Assembly (NCBI GenBank): GCA_951217055.1
Contig: OX578276.1
Location: 134,156,587-134,220,586 of the forward strand
Direction: 5' to 3'
DNA length: 64,000 nucleotides
DNA from: Gerris lacustris
Lineage: Eukaryota; Arthropoda; Insecta; Hemiptera; Gerridae
Shown here piece after piece: positions 1 through 10,060 of the stretch; position 1 is the first letter of the stretch; each line of letters opens with the position of its first letter. The notes under the pieces were generated by a model that was given only the letters and a program-made list of their open reading frames with translations, did not search any database and was not told the origin of the DNA. The position numbers and the translations under genes were made by a program.

Positions 1-489
1 TACTAATTTTTCCCAAGTCAATAATTTTAAAAACGGAAAAATAAATTGATTCCAGGTTGTCCATATGCTGTTTACCCAAGATTTTTTTAAAGTATTGAAA
101 ACTCTTGTACGTAAATGAATCACACCCTAGTAAAAACAAATAATTTTAAAGTTCAGTACTGGACTTGACAAGAGTGAACAAATACTTTAGACTGAAAAAA
201 ACAAAAAAAAAAAAACAATGACAATGACAATGAGAAGACTTAATAATTATAATAACCAACATTAATAAATACTAGGCATCGCGTGGCTCTATTATTGAAG
301 CGAGCGTATTGCAATAAAATACTGAATATTGAAATTTGTTGGTCATGATGAATGTCATAGTTGAAGATAAGTGGAAGAGGGTAGTGTGAGGTAGAGTGGG
401 GGTACTCGGTACAAAGCTTTACTTCCTAAACAAACTTCCTACACACAATACGACTATAAGAATCTTAACCACCCGTCATAGCTTTTAAA

Positions 490-1030
490 CTAATATTATA
501 AATGTATCACTTCATTACTCAAATACTATTGCTTGTATCAAGTTGAAATTTTACATACTTGTTTCAATTGCACTTTAGACGATGTACATGAAGTTTTATT
601 AAAATCATTACGTTAGAACGTAAGATATCGGTAAAAAGGTTGTTTTCTCTATTTTAAACGTTTAGGTCCGCTTTAATAGTTTTAGCGATCTTTATTAATT
701 CATAGCAGTGTCGTTGTTGGTTTTACTAAAAAATATACTAAAAAATATTATTTGTAAAAAATGTTCGTCTCATCGAATAGGTGATGATATAATTTTTTCC
801 TGTCCTGAAATTCCAATTTTAAATTTGAAACTCACGTTTACGCGAGCATTGCGCGCGAACTCTTGGACGGATCACGCTGTCCAACGAACTTAGCCTGAGT
901 ATTAGTAAGAGGATCATGTATACCAAATTTCAACTAAATCGGTCAACTTTTACTCAAGTTATCGTCACAACGTAAACGTTACTGACAGACAGACAAGATG
1001 CATATTTCGTTGAATGTAAGAAGCTCGCTT
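490..1030 (+). repeat. Dispersed repeat, family A, copy 1
   Basis: This stretch matches 3725-4220 closely and 11385-11700 in part. Shared landmarks are the 'ACGTTAGAACGTAAGATATC' block, 'TTTAGCGATCTTTA', 'AATTCCAATTTTAAATTTGA', 'GTCCAACGAAC' and the closing 'CAAGTTATCGTC', followed by a run of CAGACAGA units. No intact reading frame was found; the 61-residue frame at 708-893 is not conserved in the other copies. I take it as a non-coding or decayed transposable element. The class is unknown. Confidence 0.7.
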
Positions 1031-1127
1031 ACGCTCGCTTCAATTAATAATAATCACCAATTAACACAAGGTTTTATAGATAATACAAACAAAATTTCTC
1101 CAGTAAAAAATAAATAAAATATCAGGG

Positions 1128-1185
1128 GGCCGTATAGCCGAGTGTTTAGCCTAGCTACTCGACTCTGAAACCAAGACCCATGATC
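1128..1185 (+). repeat. tRNA-like SINE head fragment
   Basis: The stretch starts with a box-A-like 'TATAGCCGAGTGTTTAGCC', as in the 5' half of a tRNA, followed by a run that could be the anticodon arm. No complete cloverleaf or good box B follows, because the foldback element begins directly afterwards. Most likely the head of a tRNA-derived SINE. Weak on its own. Confidence 0.35.
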
Positions 1186-1202
1186 TATATCTATAAACAT
1201 AC

Positions 1203-2135
1203 AGTGTGTCCCAATATAGAGTATCCGAGAGGAAAAATGTTCTTATTTTTAGGTTATCGAAAAAAAGTCATTCTTTATAAAAGCTCCTGCTTGTTCTTAA
1301 ACCTCTAATAATGATAACATTTTCTTGCTTTTGTGTACAGGATGTTCTGTTTTTTGAAAGCTTTAAAATATAACCGAGAGTAAACTACCCTTATTTTTGA
1401 TGGTATCGAAAAATATTATTTAGAAAAGCGGTTCAGAATTGCAAAAAAACATTTATTAAATATTAATTTATTTTATGAATTATTAAATTTTAGTTAATTT
1501 TCTAAAGTATTAAATTTCAGTTTGTTTTCTTAAAATAAAGCAATAAGCATTTATTTTATGCGAAAACAAAATAAATTACTTATAAATAAAATAATAAGCT
1601 AATATAATAAATAAAAAAAAAAATAATAATCATCGCAACAAGTAATAAATAATTCTAATCTTAACATCACACAAATCAACAAAGTTGAAAAATAAAAAAA
1701 TTAAAGAAAAATACATAAACTAATTGTTGTCATAACAATTATCACACCTGTATATCGTATAATAAAAATCCAAAGAGAACTATTTTTTGTAATTAACTTA
1801 TTTTTAGAAAACAAACAGAAATTTAATATTTTAGAAAATTAACTATAATTTAATAATTCATAAAATAAATTAATATTTAATATTTATACGTTTTTTTGCA
1901 ATTCTGAACCACTTTTCTAAATAATATTTTTCGATACCATAAAAAATAAGGGTAGTTTACTCTTGTTCATATTTTAAAATTTTCAATAAACAGAACATCC
2001 TGTACACAAAAGCAAGAAAAATTTATCATTTTTAGAGGTTTAAGAACAAGCAGGAGCTTTTATAAAGAATGACTTTTTTTCAAAAACCCAAAAATAAGAA
2101 CATATTTCCTCTAGGATACTCTATCTTAGAGAGAT
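1203..2135. mobile_element. Foldback (long-TIR) element
   Basis: Two arms of about 350 bp (near 1213-1560 and 1790-2125) are reverse complements with scattered mismatches. Paired landmarks are 'AAAGCTCCTGCTTGTTCTTA' on the left with its complement at 2040-2060, and 'ATATTATTTAGAAAAG' with its complement near 1920. The centre at 1560-1790 is AT-rich and non-coding. The outer ends are related to an element at 31138-32175. It has no transposase, so it would be non-autonomous. The superfamily cannot be set. Confidence 0.8.
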
Positions 2136-2352
2136 ATGAGACATGTTTCACATTCACACTGATGATCCTGTAATAACCTGACCTGTTGATCGGGATAAAA
2201 AAATAAAAGATCACAGACAATAATCAACAGGCTCAGAGCCGGTGAGAAGAGATTATGTTATAGAAAAATTCAGCATTTGGAAGAAAGGATACTATTTAGA
2301 ATAAACCTTTTGACTTGGTGTAAAAAAAACTTATGGTGGATAAATATATGTT

Positions 2353-3112
2353 ATCTACTCACGGCAGCAAAATCAAGCATTGTTGTACTATTTTCAATCT
2401 GCAAAATGTATTTTTTTTTTATTCTTTTGTGACATGTAAAAAAATACGCAGCAAAATAATAGTGTCAGCAACATATCAAAGTGTCAGCAAAAGTTCAAAA
2501 TGTCACCAAAATAGCTACAAACAGGCTACAAAATTTTACTTCAAAAACTCAAAAAGGTTACTACTTCGCAGTTTATGAACTCTCCCACATTGTTCATTTT
2601 TACATATTTAAAAATATGTGTTTATTTTTGTTCATATTTAAGTGTAATATTCTACTAAATATTGATATCTTTTTTGAAAATAACTTTAATAATTATAGTA
2701 ATAAAACAAATTTTATTATTTTAAAGTGATTATTTAAAAAAAATTAAGATAAAAAACAGCTGTTAATAAAAAAAAGTGGCAACACTGAATTCGTTTTGCC
2801 TGTTTTGTTTTCTTGATGACTCAAACTTTCGTTTTTTTTTTTTTACAATTTTTATTTTTTTAAATCTTTTATATATTAAAAAGGAAATATAATAATTAGT
2901 GCAATCTTTCGTTAGTAGATAAAATATTGTATGTAACTACGCAGCAAAGGAAACATTCCTGACTCGTTTAAAGATTACCTTCTTCGGTTACACCTTAGCA
3001 GGTAATTAACGTTTTCCTGCCTCGTCAGTAAAATTGTAAATTTCCTGCCTCGGCTTCACCTCTGCAGTAAAACTTAAAAACTTGTCAGCGAAATTCCATT
3101 TTGCTGCCTAGT
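2353..3112. mobile_element. TIR element, 'GGCAGCAAAATG' family, copy 1
   Basis: The left end 'GGCAGCAAAATCAAGC' and the right end 'GAAATTCCATTTTGCTGCC' form a short inverted repeat. The same ends bound a second element at 8708-9683. The interior has several CAGCAAAA and CTGCCTCG repeats near both ends, which looks like subterminal repeats of a DNA transposon. The two overlapping frames at 2333-2729 are not conserved and I do not call them genes. Confidence 0.5.
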
Positions 3113-3224
3113 AACATAAATAACTATTTCGATCCTATTAGGGCTTTATTCCTTTTATCGAGTACTAAGGAAATATAATTTGAAGCAAAAAAGTAAAAGT
3201 TAAAAAAAAAATACGTGTGGTGTC

Positions 3225-4345
3225 GCGGGACACCCGGTAGGAACGAAGTTCCTTACATTTGTCATTAAATATAAAATCACACTGCTAAGTACGTAAACGT
3301 TGCTAACTACTCGTTCCAATAAATATTTTTGACTCAATTAGAAAATTATTATTAGTAAAATTATTAGATAAAACTTATTACAAAAATCCCTTGATCCGCT
3401 TATGAGCAATATTATTTTATTACATCAATTTATATTTATATATTTACATTTTTACTGGTTAATAATTTAAAACAGTCGACACTGCCAATTTTAAATAATA
3501 TACGAATACTTTTCTCAATGATAGAAACAATAATTGAAAAAAGCTTTGTTTTGTGGATAAATTGCGAGTTTGACAGGAAGAAGGAGTAAGAGAGAGAGAG
3601 AGTATAGTGAGAGAGAGATGAAAAGATAGAAGAGTTGGGATTGCGTACGAAAGGATACCAAAGGAAGTATAGTAGAGGGGGAATCACTCTACATTCTTAA
3701 TATTCCACCTATATTATCTACAAACCCTAGACTTACGACATCAACTTTTAAAAATTGTAAAATATATCACGTAACTGTAAAAAATCTGCTGCTTGTATCA
3801 GGTTGAAATTTTACATGCCTGTTTCAATTGTACTTTAGACGATGTGTATCAAGTTTTATTAAAATCGTTACGTTAGAACGTAAGATATCGGTAAAAAAGT
3901 TGTTTTCTTTATTTAAAACGTTTAGGTCCGCTTTAATAAATTTAGCGATCTTTATCACTTCATAGCAGAGTCTGTGTTCGTTTTACTAAAAAAAATTATT
4001 TACATAAGTTGTTTGTTTCATTAAATAGATAAAGTTAGAATTTTTTCCCGTCCTAAAATTCCAATTTTAAATTTGAAGCTTACGTTTACGCGAGCGTTGC
4101 GCGAGAACGCTTGGGCGAATAACGTCGTCCAACGAACCTGTCCTGGGCATTGGTAAAATGAACATGTGTACCAAATTTCAACTAAGTCGGTCAACTTTTA
4201 CACAAGTTATCGTCATCCGTAGATTTCGTGACGCTTTTAGCGTGACGGTTATTTTGTGACGGTGATTTTGGTCGTTTTTTTCGGATTCACTCCCGGGCTC
4301 CGAACGTGCCATAAGGAACTTCGTTCCAAAAAGTTCAGGAAAGCC
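3225..4345 (+). repeat. Dispersed repeat, family A, copy 2 (longest)
   Basis: Its middle (3780-4220) matches 490-1010. It opens near 3225 with 'GGGACACCCGGTAGGAACGA' and closes near 4320 with 'AAGGAACTTCGTTCC'. Both ends contain the self-complementary core GGAACGAAGTTCC, in full or in part. A GA-rich simple repeat lies at 3590-3620. No protein was recognised. Confidence 0.55.
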
Positions 4346-5064
4346 GTGAAGACAGTCCTGTCCTGCACGAACAAAACAATTCCCAAAGAATACTCATCTA
4401 ACTCAATATCAATAACTTAATACCCAGGAATATAAATCTTACAGATCAGCAAATTCAGGCAAAGATTAGAGAAGACACACTAGGACCATTAGAAAGAAGC
4501 AAAGTTAAGTTGGTTGTTCTAAATTATTATCTAGTTAGATTCAATTAAAGTCAATGGTGATCTTAGTCAATGAGAATCTTAGCCTACATTTCTGACCAGG
4601 CTATATCAAAGACGCAGAACAATGTTTACCAGTGTTAATTTCACTAGATGCTTGCGAGGGGAAGTCTCTGAGACATTATGACTGAGAGGCAAAAAGACGG
4701 AGCCAAAATCTCTTCTTACGTACGTATAAATATAACTAATCCTGGAGAAGACGGCTATAACTTTCCAACAGAGTTGAGCCAGATGTTCCATGGATAATGT
4801 CAGTACAACCAAGAAGTTATTTTTTATTGAAGTAAAACAACTCACACCCCAGTCACTTTAATGTCATATAATATTCATCCTTCTATTTCTATAGTATCTA
4901 TTTATATAAATGCCTTCGGTAAATATGTATGATAATTTTTGTTGAATTAATAACTGTAGTATATTTAAAAGAGGTATGCTTCCTTATATTTTATTAACTT
5001 AAATTTCGGCCTCAAGATTTTCTTCCGGTAAAGCGACTTATTTCATTAGTTTCTCATATAAAGA

Positions 5065-5535
5065 GAAAGTATTGAGATGGTGCGGAAATCCGATTTTGAT
5101 GGATTTACACGTTTTGATGAGTCCAAAAGAGGTGTTTTTAAAAACTATCTGTCTGTCGTCTGTCTGTGCAGACAGGAGAATACATGGCTAATTTTGACGC
5201 AATTTGGTATACATGTTCAGTATTATAATAATCACACGGGGTTTTATAATAATCACACAGGGTATAAATTATACCCCAAGGTGAAATCGAGAAATGAAGA
5301 TTAGCTCAAAATTTGGGGGCGCTTCCCCCCAAAGACTCATGAAATAAAATTATTTCTTAAAAACGATTCCGACGATTTACATTTAAAAAATTCAAAAATG
5401 TAGTCTACATAAATACAAATCTAACGATATAAGCCGTTTTTTTTTTCGGAAAAATCTAGTTCCAGAGAAAATAGCTTTAAACGCGGTCGGAGAAAGGCTG
5501 GGTTCGATTCCCTGCCGAGGAGAAGTTCTTTTTAT
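5065..5535 (+). repeat. Dispersed repeat, family C, with box-B-like end
   Basis: Shared with 59920-60330 (same strand) and with 15655-15900 and 27405-27660 (opposite strand). Landmarks are 'TCCGATTTTGATGGATTTAC', 'CTAACGATATAAGCCGTTTT', 'AAAATCTAGTTCC' and a GC-rich end with 'GGGTTCGATTCC', a good RNA polymerase III box B. The family therefore has a tRNA-related 3' part, but I see no clear box A. It may be a SINE or an element that captured one. Confidence 0.6.
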
Positions 5536-5689
5536 TATAAAATGTTCAAAAATAATTAAATGCAACTACGAAAACTAATAAATGGAAAACACTGAGCTAA
5601 GTAATTATGTACACGTATATGTAAAAGTTTATCTGAGTTGTTTGTCTCGGATCGTTTTTTTCAACGGTATTTGCTTTTAAATTTTGCTT

Positions 5690-6130
5690 CCGTCCTTACC
5701 AAAGGTAAACGGAGCTTATGAAGAATTTTATTGTTTCCTAATTAAAAAATCCTAAACAATAATCCGTTCCAGACATTAGAGATTATTTATGGTTTCGTCT
5801 TGTATAAGTCTATGGGTCGGTCGGTCTGGCCTGGAATATAATATATTAATAACTACTCAGGAACGTCAAAGAACATTAATGGTTCCGTGTCTGTCTGTCA
5901 ATCTATCCAAAAATTTAAAACCAACATTTTTTTAAAACTACACGACCGATTTTAATGCAATTTGAGTATTAGATCATAATTAATCCATTGTTGGTCCCAT
6001 AAAGGTTTCAACCTTCTGCGCCCATAAGTTTCTGTTCCACATGCAGGCAAAGTTTTCTTTATAAACACCTATATCTTTAAAGATACTCATTAGATTTTAA
6101 TTTTTTTTGGATAGGTTGTCGAATTAATTT
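5690..6130 (+). repeat. Dispersed repeat, family B
   Basis: Similar to 45900-46280 (same strand) and 62160-62370 (opposite). Landmarks are 'TCATAATTAATCCATTGTTG', a CTGTCTGTC run, and an end near 5690-5735 that can fold on itself ('GCTTCCG', 'TTACC' and their complements). The same terminal hairpin closes the nested copy at 11269-11827, so A and B are probably segments of one longer element. Confidence 0.5.
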
Positions 6131-7470
6131 GAGCTATCTGGGGAAAATCCGTTTCGCTAAAACAGCATTCAATTAATTCATGTAAAAAACACGACATTTT
6201 TTCTGATTTATAATTAAAGAGGGGAAAAAATTAAGTAACTAAGGCAATAGGGGTTTGTAAAAGCGTAACATCACATTTATGTATATTATAGAACGTGAAG
6301 AAGCTATGCGGAATAAGACAGATTGGATATATCATAAGGCATTGAATGTAAAGGCTAAATGTCGAGATGAACCCAATACCATAATAACCAGACCACGGTG
6401 GAGGGATTCTGTGGCATGACCCTGATGCATACCAAATTTTATCAAAGTCGGTTCAGCAACAAACGTAAGCAAGTTTGTAGGTAAATTATGGTTTCTATTG
6501 AAGTAGTGTTATTGTGGTCGGAGTAGAGGTCTTGAGCTGGAAGAAGAGAGGTGGGTCTATCTGCTGCCAGATGCAGGAGACCTAGGCCATCTCTAGGTTT
6601 TTTCTTCTATTAGTTGGAAGGTCGCTGAGTTGAAGGGGATGGCCCAGCTCGGCTATGTGAAGAGTTGTTTTTATACACGGCTACTTCCCGTCCTTGAAGG
6701 GTTCCTTCTAGAACCCTACACTCAAAACTATTCCACACACATTCACCGGCTAAATCATAATCTCCTCTACCTTCCACCCTTCAAAACCTTCTCCACCCCA
6801 GGGGGATTTTGAAACCCAAGAAAAAACAACTATTCTCCAGAGATTCCCAGAGGCTCAAACACCCAAATAATTTACGATTTATATTATATATAAATACTTC
6901 AAATCTTCTACAAATTGTTCTGACCATAATACACCTTAATATACTTGTTTAAAAAAACAACTATTTAATTGACAAGTAAGTTTTGGCGAAAATACAGTTA
7001 CAAATGTAGAAATTCTATTAAGAGACTGAAGCAACAAAAGAAAATAAAGCTGTACAAAACGTATTATTGTAAATACAAGGCAGAAATCCATTAATGACCT
7101 TTGTTAAAAAACTATAAAGGCTTTATTTTTGTTCCTACACAACAGGTTCCTCAAAGGAAAAAATATGATTCAATTTTCATATTCCTAAAAACTGCAATCA
7201 TATATGGAAAGACACTTTGTATAATCTGAAATATAAGGTCCAGTTTACTTAGTTAATCATATCAAATAATATATAACTACATTTACTTAGCTATACAAGA
7301 AGAAAACATGGCCAACCAAAGATCAACCTGAGAGGTCATGCCATATACGAGTATTTTGATTTTTGGAGTGATGGACATTCTATTCGGTGTGACATACCTT
7401 AGAACAAGTATGTGAGGTTGAGTTAACTTCAGTTCTTCACACCATACCTAAATGATTGGAACAGCTATTA
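6131..7470. other. No gene seen
   Basis: Only short frames occur here, including a 60-residue one at 6630-6812. None has family motifs, and I see no splice-linked continuation. 6400-6470 resembles the tail of the dispersed repeats ('CATACCAAATTTTATCAAAG'). The rest is unassigned AT-rich sequence. Confidence 0.5.
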
Positions 7471-7480
7471 ACACAGCTTA

Positions 7481-7703
7481 AGCTTTATTTTCCTACACGC
7501 GACTCCAGCGATAGACGCTCAAGCGACAGTTGCCCAGCGACTATCACTGAGGACTCCTCTTCCGAGTTTGCATGTTACTGTTTTCCTAGCTGAGCGACTC
7601 TTAACATTCCAACTCTTATAATTTTGTGCCAGCGACTAATGGTCAGCGACTATCGCTCAGCGTTTATCGTTGGAGTCGCATCTAGGAAAACGTACCTTTA
7701 AGC
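7481..7703. mobile_element. MITE with TIRs and probable TTAAGCT duplication
   Basis: The left end 'TTTTCCTACACGCGACTCC' and the reverse complement of the right end, 'TTTTCCTAGATGCGACTCC', match at 17 of 19 positions. Similarity continues inward through 'AGCGATA' and 'CAGCGACTATCGCT'-like repeats. TTAAGCT occurs on both sides just outside the ends, a possible target-site duplication. It is short, non-coding and GC-richer than its surroundings. It is probably hAT-like, by the duplication size only. Confidence 0.7.
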
Positions 7704-8690
7704 TCCTAGACTGCAGTCGATTGATTTGTTGATGTAACACCAAACGGATCGTATGTAGGAGCTTAAGCAAACAGTAGTATGGAATAATTATAAGTGACAT
7801 TTTAAATTAAGTACCAAGTTAAATCATGAGATACACCTTATTGTCCAATGTAAATTTATTATTTATCCAATGTAAATTTATTAACACATAAAACTTTTGA
7901 TTTAACACTTCATTAAGCGAAAATTATGACGTGATTCTAAGATTTTTGTCTATTTATTCTAAGACACATTTTGTCAGATAATGTGCCACTTTTTGTTAGA
8001 TTATGTGTCAAATTTTTGCATCATGCCAATTTTAACATAATAATATTAATGTTTTAAAATTAAGTATTGCTTTAGTAAAGGTATTTTTGGTAAAAAAAAA
8101 CATCCTTATTTTTTATTTGAAAAAGAGTTAAATTTGGTTATGCAAGAAAGAGACATTATGACATACCCGCACGGAAATCTTCCAAAAAATTAAAAATAGA
8201 AGATTTAAGTTCAGCGTGGGAGCACAAAACATAATAATAGAGAATAGAGACAGTGTTGAATCAGTAATAAGGGTACAATTGTAAATGAAATGATGATTGA
8301 AGGGGTATGCTATATGTATATGGAGGCCGAGGGTCCTAAAGATAGATTCAAACTATTGGTCGCTGTATCTCATACATATTCATGCAAAATTAGCTACAAC
8401 TAGGATCCAATCTAGCCTGGACGTGGGAGGACCAGATCCAGCGGCATCCTATTAACCTATTTGGAACAAAGGAAACATCTAACAACCGGCAACAAACGTA
8501 TCTAAATCAAAAAGCAGCATTAGTAGAAAATTTATAAATTATTTAACAACGCTTACAAACACATAAAATTACAGAGACCTTCAAATAGTAGAAGAAAAAA
8601 ATTATCTATACAATTTTGTGGCCAAAAAAATAGTACAGGAATAATGGTAGAATCTCGGTTATAGTTATAATACATACGTTTTAATGTTAA
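7704..8690. other. No gene seen
   Basis: AT-rich sequence without recognisable coding potential. A short direct repeat of 'TTGTCCAATGTAAATTTATTA' type occurs at 7840-7882. Another small repeat, around 'ACATTTTGTCAGATAATGTG', lies near 7965-8010. Nothing else could be supported. Confidence 0.45.
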
Positions 8691-8707
8691 AATATTTATT
8701 ATTTACT

Positions 8708-9683
8708 TGCGGCAGCAAAATGAGCCATTATTGAACTGATGTCGGGCAGGGAAATATAATTTTACTGCCCAAGCTGTAAAATAAGCTTTTACTGCCTAGG
8801 CAGCAAAAAAAAAAAAAAAAATGTTGCTGTAAAATGTTTTATGTTGGCAATAACAGTTAATTCATTATCTTTATCTTATAACATTATTATATATTATAGT
8901 TTAATAAGTAATCTTTAATATTTTTTTTTATTTATAAAATAATTCGCTTCTATTTGTTAATCCTGTTAAATATGTTTAATGAATAGTAGATCTTTAATTA
9001 AAAAAAATATATTAGCGGAGTAATTGGCAACACTGCAGCTTCACGTGAACATGCATATTATTATTAAAGTCATTCTACATCAGACCAACTGCTTTTCTTA
9101 ATTTATCCTACTTACTTATTCTCTTAATTTATTAAAATATTTGCAAGATATTTTCAATAGAAAAATAAATAAATACATTTTTAGAGGTGTCTTCAGGGGT
9201 AATTACCCCTGAAGACACCTCTAAAAATTGTATATAAAACATAAAGGGGACAGTAAAAAAGAGAAAGGAAAAAATAAATAAATAAATAGTTACTCATTCA
9301 GAAGTTTTGTAGGTTATATATGCGTATTTTGTTGATCAATTGTTGTTATACATAGATTCAGTTTGCTATTCACATAATATTCTAATTATTCCAAAGCTTC
9401 TAATTTGATTTTTTTTAAATAAACAATTAATTTTATATAATATTTTATTAATATAACATATTTATTAATTATTAACTATGTTGTATTAATAAATGTGGTA
9501 TTATAGCAGTTTCATTTTTCTGCCGCCCGTAGATGAAATATTGGCTGCAGCAAGGCAACAAAAGAATCATTTCTGCCTCGTGTATACATAATGCCTCATA
9601 ATGTTTATAGCCTGGTCTTCACCTCCGGCTCGGAGGCTAATGTAAGCACTCGTCAGTAAAATTCCATTTTGCTGCTTAGTTAT
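8708..9683. mobile_element. TIR element, 'GGCAGCAAAATG' family, copy 2
   Basis: Opens with 'GCGGCAGCAAAATGAGCC' and closes with 'AAAATTCCATTTTGCTGC', an inverted pair. It is paralogous to 2353-3112: same ends, same internal CTGCC/CAGCAAAA repeats, and the same 'GGCAACACTG' motif internally (2779 and 9028). A perfect 52-bp palindrome at 9177-9228 lies inside and is absent from copy 1. Confidence 0.5.
9177..9228. repeat. Perfect 52-bp palindrome
   Basis: Two 26-base arms meet without a spacer at 9202/9203 (centre GGTAATTACC). Every position pairs, out to A9177 with T9228. It would extrude as a cruciform or, if transcribed, form a perfect hairpin. Confidence 0.95.
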
Positions 9684-10060
9684 TGTTATTATTCCAAAGC
9701 TTCTTATTTTATTTTTTTTAATAAACACATTTTAGTTCATACGTTATTACCTTATTAATACAACATAGTTTTCTATTGCTCAATATGTATAACAAATATT
9801 GATTTTTTCCAGTTATTGTCACACTCATTAGGTGGTTCGAAATCACTGATCAGGTCGACCGGCGCGGCGGTGTGACGTGGTTAGTGTCATGGCGGCTTCC
9901 AATAATTCTAGCTGCCTAGGGGACTTATGGAAGGCAGCGGTCGACCAGGTTATAAATTTAAACTGGGTTTGTTTTGAGTGTGTTAAGCTATATCGAGTGC
10001 TCACTTTTAAAAGCTTGATTATTTTTTATCGTTTTAAGTTTCTGAGCAGTAACAAATCTA

